Shown here: in pieces, positions 1-8,901 of the stretch
Numbering within the stretch: position 1 is the stretch's first letter
How the letters are laid out: each line of letters starts with the position of its first letter
NCBI RefSeq assembly: GCF_938010525.1
Contig: NZ_CALLVK010000024.1
Span: 1-64,000 of the forward strand
From: Abiotrophia sp938010525
Lineage (GTDB): Bacteria; Bacillota; Bacilli; Lactobacillales; Aerococcaceae
DNA: 64,000 nucleotides
Direction: 5' to 3'
The notes under the pieces: generated by a model
The model's database searches: none
The model's input: only the letters and a program-made list of their open reading frames with translations
Told to the model about the DNA's origin: nothing
Position numbers and translations under genes: made by a program

Positions 1-1490
1 TGATTTATGTCATTTATGCGCGCCAGCTCAAAAAGGAAATATCCTATGGAGCTGTGATTCGCCAAGCCCTGGGTCGCTTAAGGCATTTATTTGGCCTTAG
101 TTTTCTCTATTTTCTTAGCTATGTTCTGCTTACCATTCCCATATCGGGTCTGGTCATGCAGTCTTCGCTGACCAATGGCATCAGGGTGCCAGATTTCATT
201 ACAGGTGAGTTTCTTAAAACTTGGCAGGGGACCGTTCTTGTGACGCTCCTAGCTATCACTCTCTTCTATCTCAACTTGCGCTTGATTTATGCCATGCCAC
301 TTATGATGATTAAAGACCAGAGTTTTCTCCTTTCGCTCAGGGAAAGTTGGCAAATGACCCGGTATAAGAAGTGGAAATTGCTCTTAATCTTTGCTATTTT
401 CGGTTTTATCCTGGGCTTAATTAGTATGGGGCTGATTAGCTTTTTCATTGAAGGGGCTATGTTCTTAGATCCCTCCGGTAATAGCTTTATAGTCGAAGCG
501 CTGCTCTTGTCAATTCTCAAGTTTATTGCCTTCACGGTGATTATCCTATCCAAAGTCGGGACCTTAATCATTTTAGTGGATCAGGTAGTGGCGCCTGAAG
601 TGACCAATTCGCTGCTCTTAATTGAGCCGACTCATCGTCGCCACCGTCGCCGTATCTTTTTACTCGTATTCAGCTTGATTTTCTACAAAATAGGGGAGAA
701 TGCTTTTCTGCTGGCCAGTCAAACCTATCAGTCTCAGCAAGCCATTATTGGCCACCGCGGCTATGTAGAAAAGGGCGTAGAAAATACCATCCAATCCCTT
801 GAAGCAGCCGCTGAAAATGGCGCCACCATGGTAGAATTAGATGTTCAAATGACTAAAGATCAAGGTCTAGTCGTCATGCATGACAGTAACTTACAGCGTT
901 TGGCGGGCATCAATAGAGAAGTTTCGGATATGACTTATGATGAGTTAGTGGGGCTGACGCTCAGTCAGGGAGACTATCAAAGTCAGCTGCCATCCTTTGA
1001 GGAATTTGTTAAGCGATCTCAGGAGCTAGATATTGATCTTCTAATCGAGCTCAAGCCACATGGCAAGGAGCCAAATAATTATGCTCAACTGATCGTTGCT
1101 AAACTCCAAGAATTAGGCATTACTAGCCGCTATCCAGTCATGTCTCTCAATCATGAAGCGATTGACGCCATTGAATCTCTCAATTCTGATATTAGAACAG
1201 GTTATGTCATTCCATTACAATTTGGCGCCTTTGCCAAAAATGAAGTTGATTTCTATGCCCTAGAGGCCTTTTCCTACACTAGTGAGCTTGCCAGTCAAGC
1301 TCATCAAGAGGGCAAAGAACTTTACGTCTGGACCATAAATGATGAAGATGAAATCCAAAGCTTTCTCTATCAGCCTGTGGATGGCATTATTACTGACAAA
1401 TTGGAAACACTCAAGGAAATCCAATACGGAATCTCAGACAATCAAACTTACTTTGAGCGTGTACGGCAACTTATTGTGCCACAGTTCTGA
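1..1490 (+). CDS. Glycerophosphodiester phosphodiesterase with N-terminal membrane domain (5' end outside window)
   Basis: Hydrolyses glycerophosphodiesters to glycerol-3-phosphate and an alcohol; the membrane-anchored form probably acts on phospholipid or lipoteichoic acid head groups. The reading frame stays open from base 3, so the GTG at 54 is not the true start and the gene continues off the left edge. The visible N-terminal part has several hydrophobic helices (GPDPase membrane-domain type). The catalytic domain follows with GHRG, ENTIQSLEAA, ELDVQMTKD and VMHD, the usual metal and substrate residues of GDPD enzymes, and ends with WTINDEDEI and DGIITDKL. The YdcF-like gene starts 13 bp downstream, so the two are probably cotranscribed. 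The family is clear; the substrate is inferred. Confidence 0.9.
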   Translation, partial: IYVIYARQLKKEISYGAVIRQALGRLRHLFGLSFLYFLSYVLLTIPISGLVMQSSLTNGIRVPDFITGEFLKTWQGTVLVTLLAITLFYLNLRLIYAMPLMMIKDQSFLLSLRESWQMTRYKKWKLLLIFAIFGFILGLISMGLISFFIEGAMFLDPSGNSFIVEALLLSILKFIAFTVIILSKVGTLIILVDQVVAPEVTNSLLLIEPTHRRHRRRIFLLVFSLIFYKIGENAFLLASQTYQSQQAIIGHRGYVEKGVENTIQSLEAAAENGATMVELDVQMTKDQGLVVMHDSNLQRLAGINREVSDMTYDELVGLTLSQGDYQSQLPSFEEFVKRSQELDIDLLIELKPHGKEPNNYAQLIVAKLQELGITSRYPVMSLNHEAIDAIESLNSDIRTGYVIPLQFGAFAKNEVDFYALEAFSYTSELASQAHQEGKELYVWTINDEDEIQSFLYQPVDGIITDKLETLKEIQYGISDNQTYFERVRQLIVPQF

Positions 1491-1502
1491 AAGGATTAGA
1501 TT

Positions 1503-2505
1503 ATGACATTTCTTTTTTTACTACTACTTGTCTTGGTCAGCTTGCCATTCTTTTGGGTCTATTGGCATGATAAGCGAACCTTATGGTTGGGATTTTGGTT
1601 CCTAGTGTCGGGGTCATTAGCCGGCATGATTGGTATCTACCTGACTTTCGTACTGGAATGGCAATTTTTTGCTGTCATTTTGGTCGTCCTGGGTGTCCTC
1701 TTCATTTTGACTTTGATGTTAGCGCCTTTAATCAGCCTAATAGCTCTCTTGTATTCAGGCCTTACCTTGATTCGACGGGAAGGCTTCAATATGGTGAATT
1801 CACTAGCGCTCATGCTAGCATTTGGCATGATTGGCTACATGGTCATCTGGCCTGTTCTAGCAAGTCGTTTGTCACTCAACTGGCCAATCTTTAACGTCAT
1901 CTATGGGCTCATGGGAAGCACTATTTTCTATTTTGCCGTCTTGGTCGGCATCTTTTTCGTGACCAACATTCTCAACTTTATCCATTTTGTGCGGCCTCGC
2001 TATTCTTATATCGTAGTGCTAGGAGCTGGCTTGAATGGGACAGAAGTGACACCCTTGCTTGCCAGTCGAATTGATAAGGCCATCAAACTCTGGCGCCGTC
2101 GCCCTCAAGAAGTGACCTTGATTATGTCGGGTGGCCAAGGTCCAGATGAAGTCATCGCAGAAGGGGAGGCGATGAAAGCTTATGCCCTGCGACAAGGCGT
2201 GCCTCAATCCGCCATTCTGGTCGACAATCAGTAATACCCGTGAAAATCTTCAATTCTCCTATAAGCTAATGGAAAAGGGGAGAGAGGACTTTGTCATTGT
2301 CACTAACTATTATCATTTATTGCGTGCCCTTATTCTGGCACGGCGCCTAGGACTTAAGTGTCAAGGTTATGGCGCCAAAACCAAGCTCTATTTCTCAATT
2401 AATGCCTTTTTGCGCGAATTTATTGGCTATTTGACCTTAGCCTGGCGCCTACATTTGAGCTTGATAGGGGGCTTGTGGGTGCTGACTCTGGTTTTATCTC
2501 TATGA
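1503..2505 (+). pseudogene. YdcF-like (DUF218) membrane protein, frameshifted
   Basis: Two overlapping frames together encode one DUF218/YdcF-type protein. The first (1503-2234) has about five membrane helices and the start of the DUF218 domain (VVLGAGLNG, IMSGGQG, EGEAMKAYA) and stops at TAA 2232-2234. The second continues from about 2233 with SNTRENLQFSYKLM, VTNYYHLLRA and a last hydrophobic segment, ending at 2505. The family normally reads straight through this junction. Loss of one AG from an ancestral CAGAGT would explain the shift exactly and would restore DNQSNTREN. The first frame has a good ribosome binding site (AAGGA, 7 nt before the ATG). It may be a true pseudogene, a recent mutation or a sequencing error. 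DUF218 proteins are implicated in envelope polymer metabolism. Confidence 0.8.
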
Positions 2506-2537
2506 AATGGCTTACTTAACTAAGAAAGGAAGTCCCT

Positions 2538-3311
<774 letters not shown>

Positions 3312-3324
3312 CAAGTAATTATCC

Positions 3325-3330
3325 TATAAT
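3325..3330 (+). promoter_or_regulatory. Possible -10 element for the HesB-like gene
   Basis: A perfect TATAAT lies 84 bp before the ATG at 3414, in the gap after the carboxypeptidase gene. No convincing -35 stands 16-18 bp upstream, so this is weak. Confidence 0.35.
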
Positions 3331-3413
3331 GTATATTATGTTAACTCATGGGTGTCAGAAATTATCTAGGTCTCTACTGACCTCTCTCCCTATAGCAAGA
3401 AAGGATTTCATAT

Positions 3414-3800
3414 ATGAATTTTGAATTTACTAAACAAGCGATCGATTTTATCCAAGAAGCTCTGTCCGAGCATGATAGCAAATCTTACCGCGTGCTCATG
3501 GATTATGTGGATGGTAATAGCCCTTATAATGATGATCCAGTTGGCTGTCACTGCAATGTTATGGGCAAGTATCGTCTGCTTATAGTGGCCGATGATGACC
3601 CCAAAGTGCCTTTTGACCTCTATTCAAGCAAGTTTGAGACTAATTTTGAGCCTATCTATCTCAACCCTCTCTATGACATGATGTTTGATCATCAACATAA
3701 GATTGGTTTTGATCCGGCTTATCCAGCCTTGACTTTATCGAGTGATGCAGGTCAGATTACACCTAAATTACCTTTAATAATCACTCTGCCTGCTTCGTGA
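3414..3800 (+). CDS. HesB-like / iron-sulfur biosynthesis family protein
   Basis: Short cytoplasmic protein of 128 aa resembling the HesB-like (Fe-S_biosyn) proteins common in Firmicutes. It shows the usual order: an N-terminal helix, VLMDYVDGNSP, YRLLIV, then the C-terminal FEPIYLNPLYDMMF and ALTLSSDAGQI. This branch lacks the full three-cysteine set of A-type Fe-S carriers; the only cysteines are in GCHC (about residues 44-46), so cluster binding is uncertain. The start has AAAGGA 8 nt upstream. Biological role unknown. Confidence 0.6.
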   Translation: MNFEFTKQAIDFIQEALSEHDSKSYRVLMDYVDGNSPYNDDPVGCHCNVMGKYRLLIVADDDPKVPFDLYSSKFETNFEPIYLNPLYDMMFDHQHKIGFDPAYPALTLSSDAGQITPKLPLIITLPAS

Positions 3801-3805
3801 AAACG

Positions 3806-3834
3806 ATGACAAGTGGCCACTATCATGCTATAAT
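3806..3834 (+). promoter_or_regulatory. Sigma-A promoter of the XRE/TPR regulator
   Basis: -35 ATGACA (3806-3811), 17-bp spacer, extended -10 with TGC just before TATAAT (3829-3834). It lies 40 bp upstream of the ATG at 3874 and is close to consensus. Confidence 0.8.
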
Positions 3835-3873
3835 AGAGTCACTTATAAGCGCAATATTTAGGAGGTTTCCTCT

Positions 3874-4728
3874 ATGGATATTCAGTTATTTATTCAACGG
3901 CGCAAGTCATTAGGGATTTCACAGTCTGAATTGTGCCAAGGCATTTGTACCCAAGCCACCCTGAGTCGTTTTGAAAATCAAGGACAAGTCCCTTCTGTTA
4001 AGATTTTACTGGATTTGTGTCAACGATTAGACATGAGTTTAGGCGAGCTCTTCCCACGTCAAGATGTTCAATCAACCGAACTTTACCAGCATATTGAAGC
4101 GGCGGAAAGTGCCTTTGTTCGAGCGGATTATAAGTTAGCTAGCCAGGAACTAGCAGCTGTGGATGCCAAGCAAGTCACCACCCTATCGCTTAAAAAGCGG
4201 TATCTTTATCTCAAGGGTTTCTTGGCTGCCTTGGCCAAGGCTTCTATAAATGATAGTTTTTTCTACTTAAATCAACTAATGACCGATTTACATACCGATT
4301 TCGAGCCTCTCTATAGTTCCCTAGCTGCGGCCGGTTTAGGCTTGGCTTATGCTAATGCGGGAGAATCCGAACGGGCCCACCACTACTTCCAAAAAGCCCA
4401 AGATGGGCTGCTAGATTATGAGCCAGCTAATAGCCAGGAACTATGGCGCATTCTCAATATTGTTTTGCATTCAGCTAATTTCTATGCGACAGCCCAAGAA
4501 TATGACCAGTCTAACCGCCTCTTGCTACATGGTATTAGCCTTTCTAGCCAAGCTGCGGTATCCCATTATGTTGATCGTCTCTACTTCCGCCTTGCCCAGA
4601 ATGCAGAAGCTCAGGGTTTAGAGGTGGAACAGATTAAAGAATATTGCGCAGACGCTCTGGCCTTTGCTAAATTTAATGGCAACAGTCAGTTACTGGCACG
4701 TATTAAGCAATTCCAATCTCATATCTAA
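3874..4728 (+). CDS. XRE-family regulator with TPR-like C-terminal domain
   Basis: Transcription factor of 284 aa. Residues 1-65 form an XRE helix-turn-helix (IQRRKSLGISQSELCQG, TLSRFENQGQVPS, LLDLCQRLDMSLGELF). The rest is alpha-helical with repeated Ala/Tyr-rich helices, as in Rgg/RNPP-type peptide-responsive regulators. AGGAGG stands well placed before the ATG. It is monocistronic, with its own promoter and a strong terminator. I found no obvious short signal-peptide gene beside it, so peptide sensing is only a family-based possibility and the target genes are unknown. Confidence 0.8.
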   Translation: MDIQLFIQRRKSLGISQSELCQGICTQATLSRFENQGQVPSVKILLDLCQRLDMSLGELFPRQDVQSTELYQHIEAAESAFVRADYKLASQELAAVDAKQVTTLSLKKRYLYLKGFLAALAKASINDSFFYLNQLMTDLHTDFEPLYSSLAAAGLGLAYANAGESERAHHYFQKAQDGLLDYEPANSQELWRILNIVLHSANFYATAQEYDQSNRLLLHGISLSSQAAVSHYVDRLYFRLAQNAEAQGLEVEQIKEYCADALAFAKFNGNSQLLARIKQFQSHI

Positions 4729-4731
4729 AGC

Positions 4732-4769
4732 AAAATCCCATTATATCATATATGATATAATGGGATTTT
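4732..4769. terminator. Bidirectional intrinsic terminator, 38-bp perfect palindrome
   Basis: Two perfect 19-bp arms (4732-4750 and 4751-4769) meet with no spacer; A-run on the left and T-run on the right. It lies between the convergent regulator gene (ends 4728) and the MsrA-GNAT gene (ends 4776) and can serve both. Confidence 0.9.
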
Positions 4770-4775
4770 TAATAG

Positions 4776-5750
4776 TTATAGGTTTTTACTGAAGGCTTTT
4801 TGAGTTTTGTAACAATCATAGCCAATAGACTGATAAAAGGCGTGTGCCCCAGTGCGATGGCTACCAGAATTGAGGCGAATGTGGTGGATGTCCTTTGAAA
4901 TAGCTTGGGCCTCTAAGGCTTGCATCAAAAGCCGCCCTATTCCTTGGTGATGATAGGCCTGATCGACCGCCAGTGCCATGACATTATAGGCGGGTTCGCC
5001 ATAAAAGGAATAATAGTAGCTAGCGTGGACAATGCCCAAGACCTGTTTAGGAGCTTCTTGAATGCAAGCCACCAGAAGAATCTGCTGGTCGTCCGCCAAG
5101 AGAGCTTGCAGTCGTTCTTGGCAGGCTTCTAGGGGATAATCATAGCCTAATTCTTGGCTGGCGAGCTTTTGCAGGGCCGCCGCGTCCTCAAGTTGGGCTG
5201 GTCGAATTTCAATAGTTCTGGTCATCTTATCACCCTTCTTGACTGCTAAATTTTCAGCTGGTGATAAGGCTTGATCGGCCCAGGCCAATTTGATATGGCA
5301 GTAGCCACTAGGATGTTTATCTAGGTAATCTTGGTGATAGTCTTCAGCTGGCACAAAATGAGCCAAAGGCATGACTTCAACAGCCGTTGGCCGACCTGCT
5401 CTTTGCTCAAAAGTAGCCACTAGGGCCTTAACAGCCGCTTCTTGACTGGCACTAGTGGTGTAGATTCCTGTGCGGTATTGACGGCCAACGTCCCCGCCCT
5501 GCTTATTGAGGCTAAAAGGATCAATAACACGGAAGAAGTGGCTAATTAAAGTCGCCAAATCGACCTGGTTAGGATCATAATGAATGGCTAGGGTTTCTGC
5601 ATGATCTGAGCTTTTAAGACCTTGATAGGTGGCCTGTGGGCTTTTGCCGTTAGCATAGCCAACTTCCGTATCCACCACACCTGTCAAACGCTTGTAATAG
5701 CCTTCCATACCCCAAAAGCAGCCTCCTGCTAAATAAATTGTTTCTGTCAT
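4776..5750 (-). CDS. msrA: Peptide-methionine (S)-S-oxide reductase fused to a GNAT acetyltransferase
   Basis: Residues 1-165 are a complete MsrA, which reduces methionine-S-sulfoxide in oxidised proteins: GGCFWGMEG with catalytic Cys11, then GYANG, YDP, GGDVGRQYRTGIY and HQDYLDKHP. Residues 176-324 form a full GNAT acetyltransferase with acetyl-CoA motif HHQGIGRLL and FYQSIGYDCYKTQKAF. They join in frame across AVKKGDKM. An internal ATG at 5225 is preceded by AAGAAGGGTG, so the acetyltransferase might also be made alone, or two genes merged by loss of a stop codon. MsrA is often fused to MsrB; a GNAT partner is unusual in my experience. The acetylated substrate is unknown. Confidence 0.9.
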   Translation of the reverse strand: MTETIYLAGGCFWGMEGYYKRLTGVVDTEVGYANGKSPQATYQGLKSSDHAETLAIHYDPNQVDLATLISHFFRVIDPFSLNKQGGDVGRQYRTGIYTTSASQEAAVKALVATFEQRAGRPTAVEVMPLAHFVPAEDYHQDYLDKHPSGYCHIKLAWADQALSPAENLAVKKGDKMTRTIEIRPAQLEDAAALQKLASQELGYDYPLEACQERLQALLADDQQILLVACIQEAPKQVLGIVHASYYYSFYGEPAYNVMALAVDQAYHHQGIGRLLMQALEAQAISKDIHHIRLNSGSHRTGAHAFYQSIGYDCYKTQKAFSKNL

Positions 5751-5816
5751 CCTTATACCCCTCTCTCTCGATTCTTGATACTTCTATTATAACATAAGCC
5801 CAAAATAGACGTCCTC

Positions 5817-5848
5817 AAAAAAGCACCAAGTGCTAGGCACCTGGTGCT
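5817..5848 (-). terminator. Terminator of adhE
   Basis: 12-bp stem (5822-5833 with 5837-5848, one G-T pair), 3-nt loop, then a run of six T on the - strand (5822-5817), 22 bp after the adhE stop. Confidence 0.9.
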
Positions 5849-5869
5849 AGAATAGTTAGCTACTTGCTA

Positions 5870-8506
5870 TTATTTGATACGTCCTGGACGTTCCTTGTAA
5901 CCATAGTAAGCGTCTTGGAGGATTTCTACCATGTCAGCTACCATAGGTAAGCGAGGGTTAGCTGGTGAACATTGGTCTTCGTATGCTAAGTAAGCAATCT
6001 CTTCAACTGTGTCCATGTATTCTTTCTCATCCACGCCTTGTCCCTTGATACTCATGTCAATTCCGACACGAACACCTAAGTCATAGACTGCTTTAGCTAA
6101 AGCGTCGACAGCCTCTTCAGGTGTTGAAGCTGGCAAGCCTAACATCTTAGCAATGTCTTGGAATTTAACATCGGCTTTGTAGTAGTTGTATTTTGGCCAA
6201 GTGGCAGCCTTAGCTGGACGAGTCCCGTTGTAACGGATAACGTATGGCAAGAGAATGGCGTTAGTACGGCCGTGAACTGTGTGGAAGAAACCACCAATCT
6301 TATGAGCCATAGAGTGAGACATCCCTAAGAAGGCGTTGGCAAAGGCCATACCTGCCATAGTTGACGCGTTATGCATCTTCTCACGTGACTCAAAGTCAGC
6401 ATTCTTAACAGAGCTTTCTAAGTTTTCGAAGACTAACTTGATTGCTTGTAGAGCCAAACCATCTGTATAGTCGTTAGCCAAGGTAGAAGTATAAGCTTCC
6501 ACTGCGTGGGTCAAGACGTCCATACCAGTATCAGCTGTAACTGATGCAGGAACGGTCAAGACAAAGGCTGGGTCCACGATGGCGATGGTTGGTGTCAAGG
6601 AGTAGTCAGCCAATGGATATTTACGGTTATTCTTCTTATCAGAGATAACGGCAAATGGTGTTACTTCAGACCCGGTACCAGAAGTGGTTGGAATCCCGAC
6701 GTATTTAGCCTTTTTACCTAATTCTGGGAAGCGGAAGGCACGTTTACGGATATCCATGAATTTCTGTACTAAATCACGGAAGTCAACTTGAGGTTGTTCG
6801 TAGAACATCCACATTACTTTAGCCGCGTCCATTACAGACCCCCCACCTAAAGCGATGATGGTATCTGGTTGGAATTCACGCATGAGGGCTGCCCCACGTT
6901 CAACCGTTGTAATATCTGGATCTGGTTCAACATCTGAGAAGATGGTGTAGGTAACTTTTTTAGGACGGAGGGAGAGTTGTTCGATGACACGGTGAACAAA
7001 ACCTAATTTGAACATAGCATCATCCGTAACAATCATAACTTTCTCTACATCCTTCATCTTTTGCAGATATTGGATGGAGTCACGTTCGAAGTAGATTTTT
7101 GAAGGTACTTTAAACCATTGCATATTATTTCTACGTCTCCCCACTTTTTTGATGTTTAACAAGTTAACGGCGCTGACGTTGTTGCCGACAGAGTTGCGAC
7201 CATAAGTCCCACAACCCAAGGTTAAGGATGGCAAGAAGGCGTTATATACGTCACCAATCCCCCCGAAAGTAGATGGTGCGTTCCAGATAACACGAATTGC
7301 CTTCACTTCACGACCGAAGTCTTTTGCCAGTTGCTCGTTACGTGTATGGATAGCAGCAGAGTGACCCAAACCATGGAATTCAACCATTTGACGAGACTTA
7401 GCAATCCCATCTTCCGTATTTTCTGATTTCAATACCGCAATAATTGGTGAGAGTTTTTCACGAGTTAATGGTTCTTTTGGCCCTACTTCACTTACCTCAG
7501 CAGCGAGAATGTTGGTGCCTTCTGGTACACTGAAGCCAGCTTGTTCTGCAATCCAAGCAGCTGGTTTACCTACGATATCAGCGTTCAATTTGCCTTCTGC
7601 ACAGTTCTTGCTGTTAGCTTTTACGCCGAAGCAGTAGTTTTCTAACAAGGCTTTTTCTTTCTTGTTAACGAAGTAAACATGGTAAGACTCAAGTTCTTTC
7701 TTGAATTCATCGTAAACTTCTTTATCCACGATGGCAGCTTGTTCAGAAGCACAGACCATTCCGTTGTCGAAAGACTTAGACATGATAATGTCGTGAGCGG
7801 CTTGTTGAATGTTAGCTGTTTTTTCTACATATGCAGGCACGTTACCAGCCCCTACCCCTAAGGCAGGCTTACCGCATGAGTAAGCGGCACGAACCATGGC
7901 GTTACCACCAGTTGCTAAGATCGTCGCAATCCCTGGGTGATTCATAAGTGCAGAAGTTGCTTCCATAGATGGTAAAGTAATCCATTGGATACAGTTCTTA
8001 GGTGCCCCTGCAGCTACTGCTGCATCGTAAACAACTTTTGCTGCGTGAGCAGAAGATTCTTGGGCAGATGGGTGGAAGGCAAAGACGATTGGGTTACGCG
8101 TCTTCAATGAAATCAAAGATTTGAAAATCGCGGTAGATGTTGGGTTGGTAGTTGGGGTAATCCCAGCTATAACCCCGACTGGTTCAGCAATCAAGGTCAA
8201 ACCAGTCACATCGTCTTCTGAGATGATGCCAACTGTTTTGGTGTGACGCATGTTGTTAACCACGTGCTCGCAGGCGAAAAGGTTCTTAGTGGCCTTATCT
8301 TCGAATACGCCACGACCCGTTTCGTCTAGCGCGTGTTTAGCCAAGACCCCGTGTTGGTCTAAGGCTGCAACTGAGGCTTTAGCCACAATATAGTCTACTT
8401 GGTCTTGGTCCAAGAGACGGAATTCGTCAAGAGCTACTAAGCCTTTTTGGACAAGCTCGTCAACATGAGCTTGAGCCTCTAACTTCTTATCTTCTTTTTC
8501 AACCAT
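5870..8506 (-). CDS. adhE: Bifunctional acetaldehyde/alcohol dehydrogenase AdhE
   Basis: Converts acetyl-CoA to acetaldehyde and then ethanol, regenerating NAD+ in mixed-acid fermentation; the family assembles into spirosomes. I start at the ATG at 8506 (MVEKEDKK), which has TTAGGAGG 8 nt upstream; the frame is open 55 codons further but without a start signal or family similarity. That gives 878 aa, the usual length. The N-terminal half is a CoA-acylating aldehyde dehydrogenase (GNAMVRAAYS, catalytic Cys in NGMVCASEQ). The C-terminal half is an iron-dependent alcohol dehydrogenase (ALGGGSVMDAAK, TTSGTGSEVTPFAV, MDVLTHAVEAYTS, GMSHSMAHKIGG, HGRTNAILLPYV). It has its own promoter, a cre-like site and a terminator. 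Confidence 0.97.
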   Translation of the reverse strand: MVEKEDKKLEAQAHVDELVQKGLVALDEFRLLDQDQVDYIVAKASVAALDQHGVLAKHALDETGRGVFEDKATKNLFACEHVVNNMRHTKTVGIISEDDVTGLTLIAEPVGVIAGITPTTNPTSTAIFKSLISLKTRNPIVFAFHPSAQESSAHAAKVVYDAAVAAGAPKNCIQWITLPSMEATSALMNHPGIATILATGGNAMVRAAYSCGKPALGVGAGNVPAYVEKTANIQQAAHDIIMSKSFDNGMVCASEQAAIVDKEVYDEFKKELESYHVYFVNKKEKALLENYCFGVKANSKNCAEGKLNADIVGKPAAWIAEQAGFSVPEGTNILAAEVSEVGPKEPLTREKLSPIIAVLKSENTEDGIAKSRQMVEFHGLGHSAAIHTRNEQLAKDFGREVKAIRVIWNAPSTFGGIGDVYNAFLPSLTLGCGTYGRNSVGNNVSAVNLLNIKKVGRRRNNMQWFKVPSKIYFERDSIQYLQKMKDVEKVMIVTDDAMFKLGFVHRVIEQLSLRPKKVTYTIFSDVEPDPDITTVERGAALMREFQPDTIIALGGGSVMDAAKVMWMFYEQPQVDFRDLVQKFMDIRKRAFRFPELGKKAKYVGIPTTSGTGSEVTPFAVISDKKNNRKYPLADYSLTPTIAIVDPAFVLTVPASVTADTGMDVLTHAVEAYTSTLANDYTDGLALQAIKLVFENLESSVKNADFESREKMHNASTMAGMAFANAFLGMSHSMAHKIGGFFHTVHGRTNAILLPYVIRYNGTRPAKAATWPKYNYYKADVKFQDIAKMLGLPASTPEEAVDALAKAVYDLGVRVGIDMSIKGQGVDEKEYMDTVEEIAYLAYEDQCSPANPRLPMVADMVEILQDAYYGYKERPGRIK

Positions 8507-8598
8507 GGATGTTCCTCCTAAGTTCTTTTTATTTACATCTTCATCATACGCTTTTGTTTTCAAAAAGTAAAGCACTTGTTCATGTTCAAACGATAAAA

Positions 8599-8627
8599 AT
8601 TTTATATTGACGGTCTTTTTTTGTAAA
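8599..8627 (-). promoter_or_regulatory. Predicted adhE promoter
   Basis: On the - strand: -35 TTTACA (8627-8622), 17-bp spacer, -10 TAAAAT (8604-8599). It gives a leader of roughly 85 nt before the ATG at 8506. Confidence 0.55.
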
Positions 8628-8667
8628 TGAGCATGTATGAAAACATGGCACAATGTGAAGGTTGTTT

Positions 8668-8681
8668 TCAAAACGTTTTCA
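8668..8681. promoter_or_regulatory. cre-like (CcpA) site upstream of adhE
   Basis: TCAAAACGTTTTCA matches the catabolite-responsive element consensus TGWAANCGNTNWCA at all but one position on either strand. It lies about 40 bp upstream of the predicted -35, suggesting carbon catabolite control of adhE. Confidence 0.55.
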
Positions 8682-8800
8682 AATATTGACTTATCAGTAT
8701 TTTAACTAAATGCTTATGTGAATAGAAAACCTTATCATTTTAAATAAAATACTCGGGTTAGCCATATAAAATATTATATATTCTCTATTCGTTTTTTAGA

Positions 8801-8819
8801 TTCACAAACACTTTGTGAA
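8801..8819. repeat. Inverted repeat with TTTGTGAA half-sites upstream of adhE
   Basis: TTCACAAA-CAC-TTTGTGAA is a perfect 8-bp inverted repeat about 175 bp upstream of the predicted adhE -35. The half-site resembles that of the redox repressor Rex, but the two halves face the opposite way to the Rex consensus. The rest of the 357-bp gap 8507-8863 holds only the promoter and the cre-like site. Confidence 0.5.
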
Positions 8820-8863
8820 AATGAGTTTATAAAATAATCTTGATATATCGGCATTAATCCATG

Positions 8864-8893
8864 AAAAAAAGCCAAAGTGAACAAACTTTGGCT
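8864..8893 (-). terminator. Terminator of the ABC-F gene
   Basis: Stem AGCCAAAG (8870-8877) with CTTTGGCT (8886-8893), 8-nt loop, then seven T on the - strand, just past the stop at 8902. Confidence 0.9.
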
Positions 8894-8901
8894 TTGGCTT
8901 G

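Noticed and set aside
54..56. GTG as start of the GDPD gene
   Set aside because: The frame is open to the window edge and the upstream residues continue the membrane domain.
2229..2240. Programmed +1 frameshift in the YdcF-like gene
   Set aside because: No upstream Shine-Dalgarno-like stimulator or slippery codon; a simple 2-bp loss explains it better.
8507..8671. 55-codon N-terminal extension of AdhE
   Set aside because: Carries the predicted promoter, has no ribosome binding site, and the downstream ATG has TTAGGAGG and the family N-terminus.
8801..8819. Calling the adhE inverted repeat a Rex operator
   Set aside because: Half-sites face the opposite way to the Rex consensus; kept as an inverted repeat only.
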